64,000 bases of DNA from JBBROS01 sp965213855 (GTDB lineage Bacteria > Pseudomonadota > Alphaproteobacteria > Acetobacterales > Acetobacteraceae): NCBI GenBank assembly GCA_965213855.1, contig CBDCAA010000008.1:620001-684000 (forward strand), read 5' to 3'. Each line of letters starts with the position of its first letter. Within the stretch, counting starts at the first letter, position 1. The notes below the pieces were generated by a model that worked only from the letters and a program-made list of their open reading frames with translations, searched no databases and had not been told where the DNA came from. A program made the translations under genes and the position numbers. This document shows, piece after piece, positions 53,132-62,003 of this stretch.

Positions 53132-53586
53132 GGCAATGCTCCTATTCCACGCACCACAAGCAGCACGGCGGCCGCGATCGCGCCCGCCACGACGTCATCG
53201 AGCATGATCCCGACCGCGCCGTGCCGCCGGTCTGCCCAGCCGACCGGCCCCGGCTTCCAGATGTCCAGCGCGCGAAACAGCACGAAGGCCGCCAGGAGCC
53301 CGGCCGGGGTCGCGTGCGCCAGGCCCAGCATCGCGATCCACTGCCCCGCGACTTCGTCGATCACCACCCAGCCCGGGTCAGCCGTCCGGTCGGCCACGGC
53401 CGCAGGCACCACCGCCAGCCCCGCCGCCGTCGCCGCGGCAGCCAGCGCCGGCAACAGCCAGCCCGGCCCCTGCATCGCCCAAGCGCCAAGCGCCAGCGCC
53501 ACGATCGATCCCGCCGTCCCCGGTGCCGCCGGCGCGAACCCGGCGCCACCGAAGCTGCTCACGGCCCGCGCCCAGGCCCGGCTCAC
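53128..53586 (-). CDS. pgpA: phosphatidylglycerophosphatase A
   Basis: A 152-residue membrane phosphatase: PGTAGSIVALALGAW, DEVAGQWIAML, FRALDIWKPGPVGWADRR and GIMLDDVVAGAI are PgpA hallmarks. It dephosphorylates phosphatidylglycerophosphate to phosphatidylglycerol. The GTG at 53586 overlaps the stop of the lytic transglycosylase gene (GTGA); a GTG eight codons later is possible. The same frame continues upstream to 54081 but only as an out-of-frame reading of slt. Confidence 0.85.
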   Translation of the reverse strand: MSRAWARAVSSFGGAGFAPAAPGTAGSIVALALGAWAMQGPGWLLPALAAAATAAGLAVVPAAVADRTADPGWVVIDEVAGQWIAMLGLAHATPAGLLAAFVLFRALDIWKPGPVGWADRRHGAVGIMLDDVVAGAIAAAVLLVVRGIGALP

Positions 53587-55523
53587 TCCTGCACCGCCCG
53601 GGTCTCCACCGGGTGCGGGCCCGCGGTGCCCAGCCTTGCCCGATAGACGACGATGTTCTCGATCACCCGCTGGACGTAGTTGCGGGTCTCGCTGAACGGG
53701 ATCAGCTCGATCCAGTCGATCATCTCCAGCGGTCCGGCCGCTGGGTCGGCCGCGACCAGCCAGTCCTGAACCCGGCTCGGTCCCGCATTGTAGCCAGCGA
53801 TCGCAAGCGGCAGCGCGCCGCCGAACTGGGTCAGCAGGCTCTGCAGGTAGGTCGTTCCCAGCCGCATGTTGTAGGCGGCGTCCGTCGTCAGCGCGCCCGC
53901 ATCGGCCGCCACGCCCAGCCGCCGCGCGACCCCCGCCGCGGTCGCCGGCATCAGCTGCATCAGGCCGCGCGCGCCGACCGGGCTCAGCGCCTGCACGTCG
54001 AAGCTGCTCTCCTGCCGGATCAGCCCCAGCACGACCGCCTGCTCGACCGGCCCCTGCGGTGGCGTCACCGGGGCCGGCCAACCCGCAGCCGGCAGCATCA
54101 CGCCGTCGCGCCCGGCCCGCCGCGCGATCGCGACCGCCTGCTCGGGCAGGCCGAGGCCGAGCGCCAGCCGCGCGGCCAGGGCGCGCTCGGTCGGGTCGTC
54201 CGCCAGTTCGTCCAGCCTGGCGAGGAAGGCCTTGGCCCGCCGCGGCTCGCCCCAGGCTGCCAGCAGCACCGCGGCCCGCGCCGGGTCCTGGGCCAGGAAC
54301 AGCAAGGCATGCCGCTCATCCCAGACCGGGTCCTGCGCCGCGGCGACGTGCGCCGCCAGCCCTGTCCCGTCGCCGCCGGCCATCGCCGCGAGCTGGCCGT
54401 AGTAGGTCGTGGGCCAGGCTGCCGCCAGGCGGTACTCCGCCCGCGACTCGGCAGCGCGCCCTGCCGCGGCATGGGTACGCCCGAGCCAGTAATGCGCCCG
54501 CGCTTGGGTGATCGCAGCGTGCGACCCGGCCGCCAAGGTCGCGAACAGGCGAAGCGCCGTGGCCGGGTCATCCAGCCGGCGCAGCGCGATCCAGCCCGCC
54601 AGGAACGCCTGGTCGAGCGCTCCATCGGGGCTCGCTGCGGGGGCGGCCACCACGGCGAACGCCAGTGCCGCCTCGTTCACCCGCAGCAGCCGCCGTGCCA
54701 GCAGGTTGCGTTCGTCCCAGAAGGCCGCCCGCCGATCCTGGGGCGCTGCGGCCTCCGCCGCGACACCCGGCCCCGTCCAGACGAGCGCCGCATCCCGGTC
54801 CAGCCCGGCGCGCCGATACCAGCGCGCCAACTCGATCAGCAGCGTCGGCTCGATCCGCCGCGCCGGGTCGAGCGTGTTGAACAAAGCAGGGGCGGTCGCG
54901 TCGTCCCGCTTCAGCGCGAGCCGCACCTCCGCCTCCGCGCGCAATCCCGGCGGCAGTCGGAGGGCCTGGCGGGCGGCGGCACTTCCCGGGCCGGCCGGTT
55001 CGGTCCAGGCCAGGCGGTCGAACCGCCGCCACTGGTCCTCCGCCGTGACCTGCGTGCCCCAGCGCTTCAGGAAGGCGGCCTCGCCAGCCTGGTCCGTGAT
55101 GCCCGTCAGCCAGGCGGGGCGTGCCGGGCTGTCGGCCTCGGCCGCCCCCGCCTTGCTTGCCACCTCGGCGCATCGCAGCATCGACGGCACCGCGGTCGGC
55201 GGACGGCGCTGGCAGATCTCCAGCACCGTCTTGTCGTCGCGATCGACGAGCAGCGCGTCCTGCAGCCGCCGGCTCAGCAGCGCCTGGTTCGGCCAGTCGG
55301 GATTGTCGGCCATGAAGGCGGCGATGTCGGCCGCGCGCGCGGCGCCCGGGGTCAGCACGCGGTAGTACAGGACCAACTTGCGCACCAGCGGATCGGCTTC
55401 GCCTGCCGCCATCGCGTCCGCTTGCGCCCATTGGCCGGCCCGCACCAGGTCCAGCACGCTTTGCGCCCGCGCCGCTGCCGGCAGCGTGAGCATGGCGAGC
55501 AGCAGCAGGAAGCGGAACCGCAT
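53583..55523 (-). CDS. slt: soluble lytic murein transglycosylase
   Basis: A 646-residue periplasmic enzyme with a signal peptide (MRFRFLLLLAMLTLPAAARA). A long alpha-superhelical (U-type) region covers about residues 25-440. The C-terminal SLT domain covers about 450-610, with the catalytic Glu in IRQESSFDVQALSPVGARGLMQLMP and the AGYNAGP motif. It cleaves peptidoglycan glycan chains to 1,6-anhydromuropeptides. The ATG at 55523 places the signal peptide at the N-terminus; 27 codons open upstream are unsupported. First gene of the slt-pgpA-pncC operon. Confidence 0.88.
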   Translation of the reverse strand: MRFRFLLLLAMLTLPAAARAQSVLDLVRAGQWAQADAMAAGEADPLVRKLVLYYRVLTPGAARAADIAAFMADNPDWPNQALLSRRLQDALLVDRDDKTVLEICQRRPPTAVPSMLRCAEVASKAGAAEADSPARPAWLTGITDQAGEAAFLKRWGTQVTAEDQWRRFDRLAWTEPAGPGSAAARQALRLPPGLRAEAEVRLALKRDDATAPALFNTLDPARRIEPTLLIELARWYRRAGLDRDAALVWTGPGVAAEAAAPQDRRAAFWDERNLLARRLLRVNEAALAFAVVAAPAASPDGALDQAFLAGWIALRRLDDPATALRLFATLAAGSHAAITQARAHYWLGRTHAAAGRAAESRAEYRLAAAWPTTYYGQLAAMAGGDGTGLAAHVAAAQDPVWDERHALLFLAQDPARAAVLLAAWGEPRRAKAFLARLDELADDPTERALAARLALGLGLPEQAVAIARRAGRDGVMLPAAGWPAPVTPPQGPVEQAVVLGLIRQESSFDVQALSPVGARGLMQLMPATAAGVARRLGVAADAGALTTDAAYNMRLGTTYLQSLLTQFGGALPLAIAGYNAGPSRVQDWLVAADPAAGPLEMIDWIELIPFSETRNYVQRVIENIVVYRARLGTAGPHPVETRAVQE

Positions 55524-55712
55524 GCGCCGTTTGTAGCAAGATGTGGCGCCAGGCCTAAGCGCTTTCGCTTTGCACCCCGCATGCTGGGTCGATCCGTCGT
55601 GCATGAACGGTCATGGTTCTGTCATGCCGCGTGCGGGTTGTGTCCTCGTGAACACAGCGGCGCCGTGGAACCCGCACGGCCCGTCAATCATGGGCCATTT
55701 CACACTTGCCAG

Positions 55713-55728
55713 CGCGGGATAGCCCGCG
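55713..55728 (+). promoter_or_regulatory. hairpin in the leader of the porin gene
   Basis: CGCGGG-ATAG-CCCGCG is a perfect 6-bp stem with a 4-nt loop, about 50 nt before the porin start. It could affect translation or be a protein-binding dyad. No known regulatory RNA family is recognised. Confidence 0.3.
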
Positions 55729-55776
55729 TGAAAGCACAGGGCCTGACCTGTGGTCCGGTCCCGCCGGCCCGATCGG

Positions 55777-57255
55777 ATGACCCTCATGACGCACCGCTCC
55801 TTTCCGGCCATGGCGCTCATGGCCCTGTGCCTCGCATGTCCTGCGCGCGCCCAAACGGACGTGACGCCGGGCCAGCCGGGGGAGGCGACCTTGCCCGCTG
55901 CGCCCGAAAACCGGTCATCGACCGGCGGCGGCGGCCAAAGCGGGGTCAAGCCCGAGGAAGAGGGCGCCAAACCGCTGTTTGAGCGCGCCACGTTGCTTCC
56001 CGACGTCGGCGGTGTCCGGACCAACCTTGCCGCCCACGGGCTGACCTTCGGCCTGAGCGAGATCGACGAGCTCCTCGGCAACCCATCCGGCGGCACGCGG
56101 CGCGGCGTGGTCTACGAAGGGCTGACGCAGTTCGGGATCGGCGTCGATACGGAGAAGGCCGGGCTTTGGCAGGGCGGCACCTTTAACGTCAGTGGCTTCC
56201 AGATCCACGGCCGTGGCCTCAGCCTCAACGACCTCGGCAACAACCTCCACACCGTCAGCAGCATCGAGGCCGACCGCGGCACCCTGCTGTTCGAGCTTTG
56301 GTACGAGCAGGGGTTGTTCGACAAGACGCTGCAGGTCCGCGTGGGCCAGCTTGCCGCCGACCAGGAGTTCATGATCAGCCAGTATGCCGGGCTGTTCCTC
56401 AACCACACCTTCGGCTGGTCGACGCAGCCCAGCGCCGACCTGCCGTCCGGCGGACCCGCCTATCCGCTGGCGACCCCGGGCGTCCGCCTCCGCTGGTTCC
56501 CGCGTAGCGACGTGACCGTGCTGGGCGCCGTCCTGAACGGCAACCCGGCGGGCCCTGGCAGCGGCGCGCCGCAGGTCCGCGACGCGTCCGGCACCGCGTT
56601 CCGCCTGCAGGACGGCGTGTTCGTGATCGCGGAGGCGCAGTATGCCTTGAACCAAAGCGAGGCCGCGACCGCACGGCCGGGCACCTACAAGCTGGGCGGC
56701 TGGTACAGCACCGCCAACTTCGCCGACCAGCGCCGCAACGCCAGCGGCCAGTCCATCGCCTATCCGCTGACGATGGCGACGCTCGGCCGCAACCGGCGGG
56801 GCGACTACAGCCTCTATGCCGTCGCCGACCAACTCGTCTGGCGCAAGCCAGGGGAGAAGGACGGCGGCGTGGGCGTGTTCCTGCGGGCGATGGGCGCCCC
56901 GGGCGACCGCAACCTCGTCAATGTCTACGCCGATGCCGGCGTCACCTGGAAAGGCGCGCTGCCTGGACGCGACAGCGACACCTTGGGCCTTGCCTTCGGC
57001 TATGCCCGGATCAGCGACACGGCGTCAGCCCTCGACGCCGACATCGCGGCGGCGACCGGAACCGCCTACCCGGTCCGGCGCCACGAGTCCGTGCTGGAGC
57101 TGACCTACCAGGCCCAGGTCGCACCCTGGTGGCAGGTGCAGCCCACGGCGCAGTATGTGTTCAACGTCAATGGCGGCGTGCCCAATCCGGCGATGCCGGC
57201 CAGGCGATTGCCCGATGCGGCGGTGCTTGGCCTGCGAACCCAGATCACCTTCTGA
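55777..57255 (+). CDS. OprB-family carbohydrate-selective porin
   Basis: About 492 residues. A signal peptide (HRSFPAMALMALCLACPARAQ) is followed by an outer-membrane beta-barrel with the OprB pattern: LTFGLSEIDELLGNPSGGTRRGVVYEGL, LFDKTLQVRVGQL, FLNHTFGW, YKLGGWYSTANFADQ and SVLELTYQAQVAPWWQVQPTAQYV. It ends in LGLRTQITF with a terminal Phe, as outer-membrane barrels do. Likely passage of sugars through the outer membrane. The start may be ATG 55777 or 55786; 55777 is taken for a slightly longer basic N-terminus. Confidence 0.85.
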   Translation: MTLMTHRSFPAMALMALCLACPARAQTDVTPGQPGEATLPAAPENRSSTGGGGQSGVKPEEEGAKPLFERATLLPDVGGVRTNLAAHGLTFGLSEIDELLGNPSGGTRRGVVYEGLTQFGIGVDTEKAGLWQGGTFNVSGFQIHGRGLSLNDLGNNLHTVSSIEADRGTLLFELWYEQGLFDKTLQVRVGQLAADQEFMISQYAGLFLNHTFGWSTQPSADLPSGGPAYPLATPGVRLRWFPRSDVTVLGAVLNGNPAGPGSGAPQVRDASGTAFRLQDGVFVIAEAQYALNQSEAATARPGTYKLGGWYSTANFADQRRNASGQSIAYPLTMATLGRNRRGDYSLYAVADQLVWRKPGEKDGGVGVFLRAMGAPGDRNLVNVYADAGVTWKGALPGRDSDTLGLAFGYARISDTASALDADIAAATGTAYPVRRHESVLELTYQAQVAPWWQVQPTAQYVFNVNGGVPNPAMPARRLPDAAVLGLRTQITF

Positions 57256-57272
57256 TCGCCTGGGCCAGCCGG

Positions 57273-60200
57273 TCAGGCGTCCAGCACGGCGCGCACCTTC
57301 GAAGCCAGGTCGGCGACGGTGAACGGCTTGGTCAACACGGGCGCGCTTGGCCGAGGGTCGCTCCCCTCACTGGGGTCGCGGCTGTAGCCGGTGGTGAACA
57401 ACAGTTTCAGCCCCGGATGCCGCCGCACCGCCTCCTCGGCCAACTGCCGGCCGTTCACGTCGGGCATCACGACGTCGGTAAACAGCAGCGTCACGTCCGC
57501 CCCGTCCAGCATTTCCAAACCCGCCGCCGCCCCGTTCGCCTCCAACACGCGATAGCCCAGCGTCGACAGGGCCTCGACGCTGAACCGCCGCACCGCCTCG
57601 TCGTCCTCGACGACCAGCACCGTCGTGCCGGTCACCGCTCGGACGGTCTCCTTCGGCGTGGGCGGATCGGCGGCCTGCACTCCGGCCACCAGGCGCGGCA
57701 GGCAGATCCGGACCGTCGTCCCGTGCCCGGCCGACGAGGAGAGCCGCACCGTCCCGCCAGACTGGGTCACGAAGCCGTACACCTGGGACAGGCCCAGCCC
57801 GGTGCCGTGCCCGACATCCTTCGTCGTGAAGAACGGGTCGAAGGCACGCGCGGCCACCGCGTCCGTCATGCCACGCCCGGTGTCGGTGACCGCGACGACG
57901 ACATATTCGCCCGGCTGCAAATCCGGATGCGCCGGGGCGCCTCCCGGGCCGACGAGCAGGTTCTCCGTCGCGATCGTCAGGCAGGCGTCCGCGCCACTCG
58001 GCTTGTCCGCCATCGCATCGCGCCCGTTCACGGCCAGGTTGAGGATCACGTTCTCCAACTGGTTCGGATCGACGTGCACCGCCCAAAGGCTCCGGGCCAG
58101 GCGCAGCTCCAGGCTGACCGCCACGCCAAGCGAGTGCCGCAACAGCTCCGCCATCCCGTCCAGGAGCGCGTTCACGTCCACCGCTGCCGGCTGCAGCGGT
58201 TGCTGCCGCGCGAAGGCGAGCAGGCGCTGGGTCAGCAACGCCGCCCGCCGCGCCCCGTCGAGCGCCGAATCGACGTAGCGGTGCTCCCGCGTCGCCCCGG
58301 GCCCGAGCCGCCGCCCAAGCAGGTCGAGCGAGCCGATCACGACGGTCAACATGTTGTTGAAATCGTGCGCGATGCCGCCCGTAAGCTGCCCGACCGCTTC
58401 CATCTTCTGCGCTTGCCGGAGTTGCTCCTGCGTCGCGGCCAGCGCCGCAGCCGCTTGCCGCTGCTCCGTGATGTCCCGCCCGCCGGCATAGATCCGGCCG
58501 TCATGATAGCCGAGCAACCATGAGATCGTCCGATATTCGCCGTTTCGGTGGCGGATGCGGATTTCGCCGCTGCTGTGTTGCCCGGCCATCGCATCGGCCC
58601 ACGCCGTGGCGCTCGCCGCGGCCAGCTCGGGGTCGACCAGGCTGGCGATGCGGGTCCCGACCAGCTCCTCGGGGCGCCACCCGAGCGTCGTGAGCCAGGC
58701 CGGGTTGGCCGACAACACGGTCCCATCGGCCGTCGTCACCAACAGCAGGTCCTGGACGTTGCGCCAGACCTGGTCGCGCTCGGCCGTCCGCTGCGTCACC
58801 TCCCGCTCGAGTTCGCGCCGCGAGCGTGCCAGGACGTCGCGTGCTTGCACGATCTCTTCGATCTCGGTGCAGGTCCCGTACCAGCGGACGACCCGGCCGG
58901 TTGCGTCATGCACCGCCTGCGCCCGCGCCAGCACCCACCGATACTGGCCGGTGCGGTGCCGCAACCGGTATTCGGCCCGGTATGGCGCCCCGCTCTTCAG
59001 GCTCGTCTGCCAGGCCGCAGCCGCGCGCGCCTCGTCCTCCGCGTGGAACAGGCCCCTCCAGGCGCCGCCATGGGTCGAACCGGGCGGCAGGCCCGTGTAG
59101 TCGTACCAGCGCTGATTGTAGAAGTCGTCCACCCCATCGGGCCGGTTCGACCAGACCATCTGATCGATGCTGTCGGTGATCGCGCGGAACTTCGCCTCGC
59201 TGTCGGCCAGCATCGCCTCGCTCCGGCGAAGGCGCTCGTCGTCCTGCTTTCGGGCGGTGATGTCGATCGCGGTGCCGATCGCGCGGACGCACCGGCCATC
59301 CTCGAACAAACCGCGGCCCCGTGCGGCGACCCAGCGCGTCACGCCATCCTCGAGCCCGATCGTGCGATACTCGACGTCGTACGCCAGGCGCGATGCAGGA
59401 TCGAGCGTCGACAGGAACGCCGCCGTCGTCCGCCCCAAGTCGTCCGGATGCAGGGCCGCATAGAAATCGGCCATACTGACGGGCCGCGCGTCCGTGATCC
59501 CGAACATCGCCCTCGTGCGCCCGGACCACGTCAGCTCGTCCGTCACCAGGTTCAGGTCCCAGGTGCCGACCTCGGCCGCACCGGTCGCGAGCCGCAACGT
59601 CTCCTCGCTCAGCGCCAGCCGATCTGTCGCCGCGATCCGTTCGGTCAGGTCGACCGCGACCGTGAGGATAGACCGCGGCCGGCCCTCCGCGTCATCGAGC
59701 CGCGTGAGCCCGATCTCTGCCCATACGACCGTGCCGTCGGGCCGGCGATACCGCTTCTCCAGCCGCGACGGGGGCCCCCCCGCCAACACCTGTTGCATCG
59801 CCCGCTCGCTGATCGCGACGTCTTCGGCCACCGTCACGTCGAACACCGTCCCGGCCTGCAGCGCCGCCTCTGTTCGCCCGAGCAGCCGGCAGAACTCAAG
59901 GTTCAGGCGGATGAAACGCCCGGCCGGGTCGATCTCGCACAGCCCGACGGTCGCCTGCGCGAACATCGCTGCCAACCGCGCCTCGCTGTCGCGGTGCGCT
60001 GCTTGGGCCGCGCGGCTCTCGGCGATGCGCCGCCGCAGTTCCAGCAGGTGCATGACCTGGCGCGCCAGCGCCTCCAGCGCCGACGCCTGTGCCGCGGTCA
60101 GGCCAGCCGGCCGCGGCGACCGGTCCAGGACGCACAACGTTCCGAGCGGCAGGCCCGCCGGGGTGATGATCGCCGTTCCTGCATAGAAGCGCAGTCCGGA

Positions 60201-60566
60201 CTGTGCCGTGATCAGCGGGTTGTGGGCGAACCGCGGGTCCTGGCGCAGATCCGGGATCACCGTCAGCCCCGGCTGCATCATCACTCGGGCGCAGATCGAC
60301 ACGTCGAGCGACGTTTCCCGCACCCCGAGCCCAACCTCCGCCTTGAACCATTGCCGGTCCCCCGCGATGAGGTTCACCACCGAAATCGGCGCGCTCGTGA
60401 TGCCGGCGATCAGGGCCACGATGTCGTCGAAGGCTCGCTCGGGCGCTGAATCGAGCACGTCGTAGGTCGCCAGCGCCGCCAGCCGCTCGGCTTCGGTCCA
60501 GTCTGCGGTCGCCCCGCTCTTGCCAGTCGCGGCGCCCCCGGCCGCCTGTGGCACGTCCGGCAGCAT
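57273..60566 (-). CDS. hybrid sensor histidine kinase with GAF, four PAS, HisKA/HATPase and receiver domains
   Basis: A 1097-residue cytoplasmic protein without membrane segments. Order: a GAF-type domain (about residues 30-190), four PAS/PAC repeats (about 205-720, for example RYRRPDGTVVWAEIGLTRLD, RFMPDG-like, YRLRHRTGQYRWVLARAQ), a HisKA box GGIAHDFNNMLTVV near 734, and HATPase motifs NLAVNGRDAM, DTGRGMTD and GTGLGLSQVYGFV. A C-terminal receiver follows with its Asp near 1031 (FTDVVMPDVNGRQLAEE). It senses a soluble or redox signal and relays phosphate internally. No response regulator gene is adjacent. The ligand is unknown. Confidence 0.85.
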   Translation of the reverse strand: MLPDVPQAAGGAATGKSGATADWTEAERLAALATYDVLDSAPERAFDDIVALIAGITSAPISVVNLIAGDRQWFKAEVGLGVRETSLDVSICARVMMQPGLTVIPDLRQDPRFAHNPLITAQSGLRFYAGTAIITPAGLPLGTLCVLDRSPRPAGLTAAQASALEALARQVMHLLELRRRIAESRAAQAAHRDSEARLAAMFAQATVGLCEIDPAGRFIRLNLEFCRLLGRTEAALQAGTVFDVTVAEDVAISERAMQQVLAGGPPSRLEKRYRRPDGTVVWAEIGLTRLDDAEGRPRSILTVAVDLTERIAATDRLALSEETLRLATGAAEVGTWDLNLVTDELTWSGRTRAMFGITDARPVSMADFYAALHPDDLGRTTAAFLSTLDPASRLAYDVEYRTIGLEDGVTRWVAARGRGLFEDGRCVRAIGTAIDITARKQDDERLRRSEAMLADSEAKFRAITDSIDQMVWSNRPDGVDDFYNQRWYDYTGLPPGSTHGGAWRGLFHAEDEARAAAAWQTSLKSGAPYRAEYRLRHRTGQYRWVLARAQAVHDATGRVVRWYGTCTEIEEIVQARDVLARSRRELEREVTQRTAERDQVWRNVQDLLLVTTADGTVLSANPAWLTTLGWRPEELVGTRIASLVDPELAAASATAWADAMAGQHSSGEIRIRHRNGEYRTISWLLGYHDGRIYAGGRDITEQRQAAAALAATQEQLRQAQKMEAVGQLTGGIAHDFNNMLTVVIGSLDLLGRRLGPGATREHRYVDSALDGARRAALLTQRLLAFARQQPLQPAAVDVNALLDGMAELLRHSLGVAVSLELRLARSLWAVHVDPNQLENVILNLAVNGRDAMADKPSGADACLTIATENLLVGPGGAPAHPDLQPGEYVVVAVTDTGRGMTDAVAARAFDPFFTTKDVGHGTGLGLSQVYGFVTQSGGTVRLSSSAGHGTTVRICLPRLVAGVQAADPPTPKETVRAVTGTTVLVVEDDEAVRRFSVEALSTLGYRVLEANGAAAGLEMLDGADVTLLFTDVVMPDVNGRQLAEEAVRRHPGLKLLFTTGYSRDPSEGSDPRPSAPVLTKPFTVADLASKVRAVLDA

Positions 60567-60674
60567 CAGCCTACGGCCCTCCCGTCAGTTCGGCGCCGCG
60601 CCGTCCGGCCGGCGGACGCGCAATCTGCACCGATCCCGCGCCGGATGCAGCCCCGGCACCTTGCCCAGCCGCGG

Positions 60675-61961
60675 TCAGGGGGGTGGCGCCGTTTTCAGCT
60701 GCTGCCGCAACCGCCGCCAACCGAGCCGTACCCCACTCGCCGGCCCGGCCCAGCCTTCCGGCGTGTCAGCCTCTCTCGGGCCGCCAACACCAGGTTCGTC
60801 GACCGCTTGCGGATCTGCTCCGGCCGGCGCCGACCGCGTCGAGAGCTCCTGGACCAGTCGTCCCGCGATCAGGCCACGGGGCCCTTGCATCCAATTGTCG
60901 CTCGCGTCCTCGCCCGGCAGCCAGCCCGGGACCCGCAGCAGCAGGTAGCTCGACAATCCGTCCAGCAGCGGCTCGTACGTGGCGCGGAGTGCCGCGAGCG
61001 TCTGCCGGCCTTCCGGCCCGGGCTGCCAATCCACTCCGGCCTCGACCAAGTGCTCCTCGAGCCGGATATGGGCGGCTGCGTCCAGCCGGTCGCCCCCGCT
61101 GTAGCGGGACGGCTGAACCCGGAACGAGCGGGCCATTTCGACCAGCACCTGCCGGGTCATCGTGAAGGTCATCCGCGCCTGCAACGGCTGCACGTCCTGC
61201 ACACCCACCAGCACCAGCGCGCACGTGTCCATGACGCACCCGAGCGCCGCCAGCCAGCTCTCGTTGTCGTGCTGGCTACGGTAGTAGGCCAGCATTGGGT
61301 ATGACAGATGGGATTCGAGCAGTTCCGACGCCCAGATTTCCCAATCCCGCAGGAGCATATCGAGCTGATCGAGCCCGCCTGCCTGGGCGTGCCGCATCAG
61401 CAGCGCCCCCGCGGTCGGCGGCGAGCCGGCCCGGCCATCGAGCTGGATGACATGCGCCTCCCGCCGGCTGAAGAACTGATAAAGCACCGGCAGGTAGCCG
61501 ATCACGACGGCGATGAACCCGATGCCGTTGCCTGCCTCGATCACCGCCACCATCCGGCCCAGCCCGGTGTGCGGCACCACGTCGCCATACCCGAGCGTGA
61601 AGAACGTCACGCCGCTCATGTAGAACTGCTCCCAAACGGGCGAGGCGTGCGGGGCAGGCTGCAGCGCCCACTCGAGCAGTCCGTAGCCGGTGATCAGCCC
61701 GCCGGCCCAGAGCCCGAACAGCAGCAGCATCGACAATGGCCCGAACGGACCGAGGAACGCCTCCCGCCGCGGCCCGTCCTCGAACCGCCCGCCAGCCTTT
61801 CGCCAAGCGTGCCATGCGAAGCGGAACCACACACCGACGATCCGAACCCGCCGCTGCACCCGCCGCGGCAGCAGCATCACCTCGAACGCGTCCTGCATGA
61901 CGGCGGCGATCAACAGCAGGCCCGCGAGCACGGCCAGGACGGGGGCGGCAGACACATTCAT
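60675..61961 (-). CDS. two-helix potassium-channel-type ion channel protein
   Basis: A 428-residue protein. One N-terminal helix (LAVLAGLLLIAAVMQDAF) precedes a pore module. The selectivity filter is TLGYGD (residues 122-127), flanked by helices near 76-100 and 133-157. The remaining 260 residues are soluble and cytoplasmic, with a long helical segment and no recognised ligand domain (no RCK or cNMP motif seen). It probably conducts K+ with an unusual C-terminal regulator. It stands alone between the kinase and mntH on the same strand. Confidence 0.72.
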   Translation of the reverse strand: MNVSAAPVLAVLAGLLLIAAVMQDAFEVMLLPRRVQRRVRIVGVWFRFAWHAWRKAGGRFEDGPRREAFLGPFGPLSMLLLFGLWAGGLITGYGLLEWALQPAPHASPVWEQFYMSGVTFFTLGYGDVVPHTGLGRMVAVIEAGNGIGFIAVVIGYLPVLYQFFSRREAHVIQLDGRAGSPPTAGALLMRHAQAGGLDQLDMLLRDWEIWASELLESHLSYPMLAYYRSQHDNESWLAALGCVMDTCALVLVGVQDVQPLQARMTFTMTRQVLVEMARSFRVQPSRYSGGDRLDAAAHIRLEEHLVEAGVDWQPGPEGRQTLAALRATYEPLLDGLSSYLLLRVPGWLPGEDASDNWMQGPRGLIAGRLVQELSTRSAPAGADPQAVDEPGVGGPREADTPEGWAGPASGVRLGWRRLRQQLKTAPPP

Positions 61962-62003
61962 GCCAGCTCCAACGCGCCATGATCCCGATCGACGCTTCTT
62001 GAA

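Noticed and set aside
53523..55982. Plus-strand frame opposite pgpA and slt
   Set aside because: Both minus-strand genes are well supported and overlap in operon fashion.
58548..60449. Plus-strand frame opposite the histidine kinase
   Set aside because: Shadow frame; the kinase boxes lie on the minus strand.
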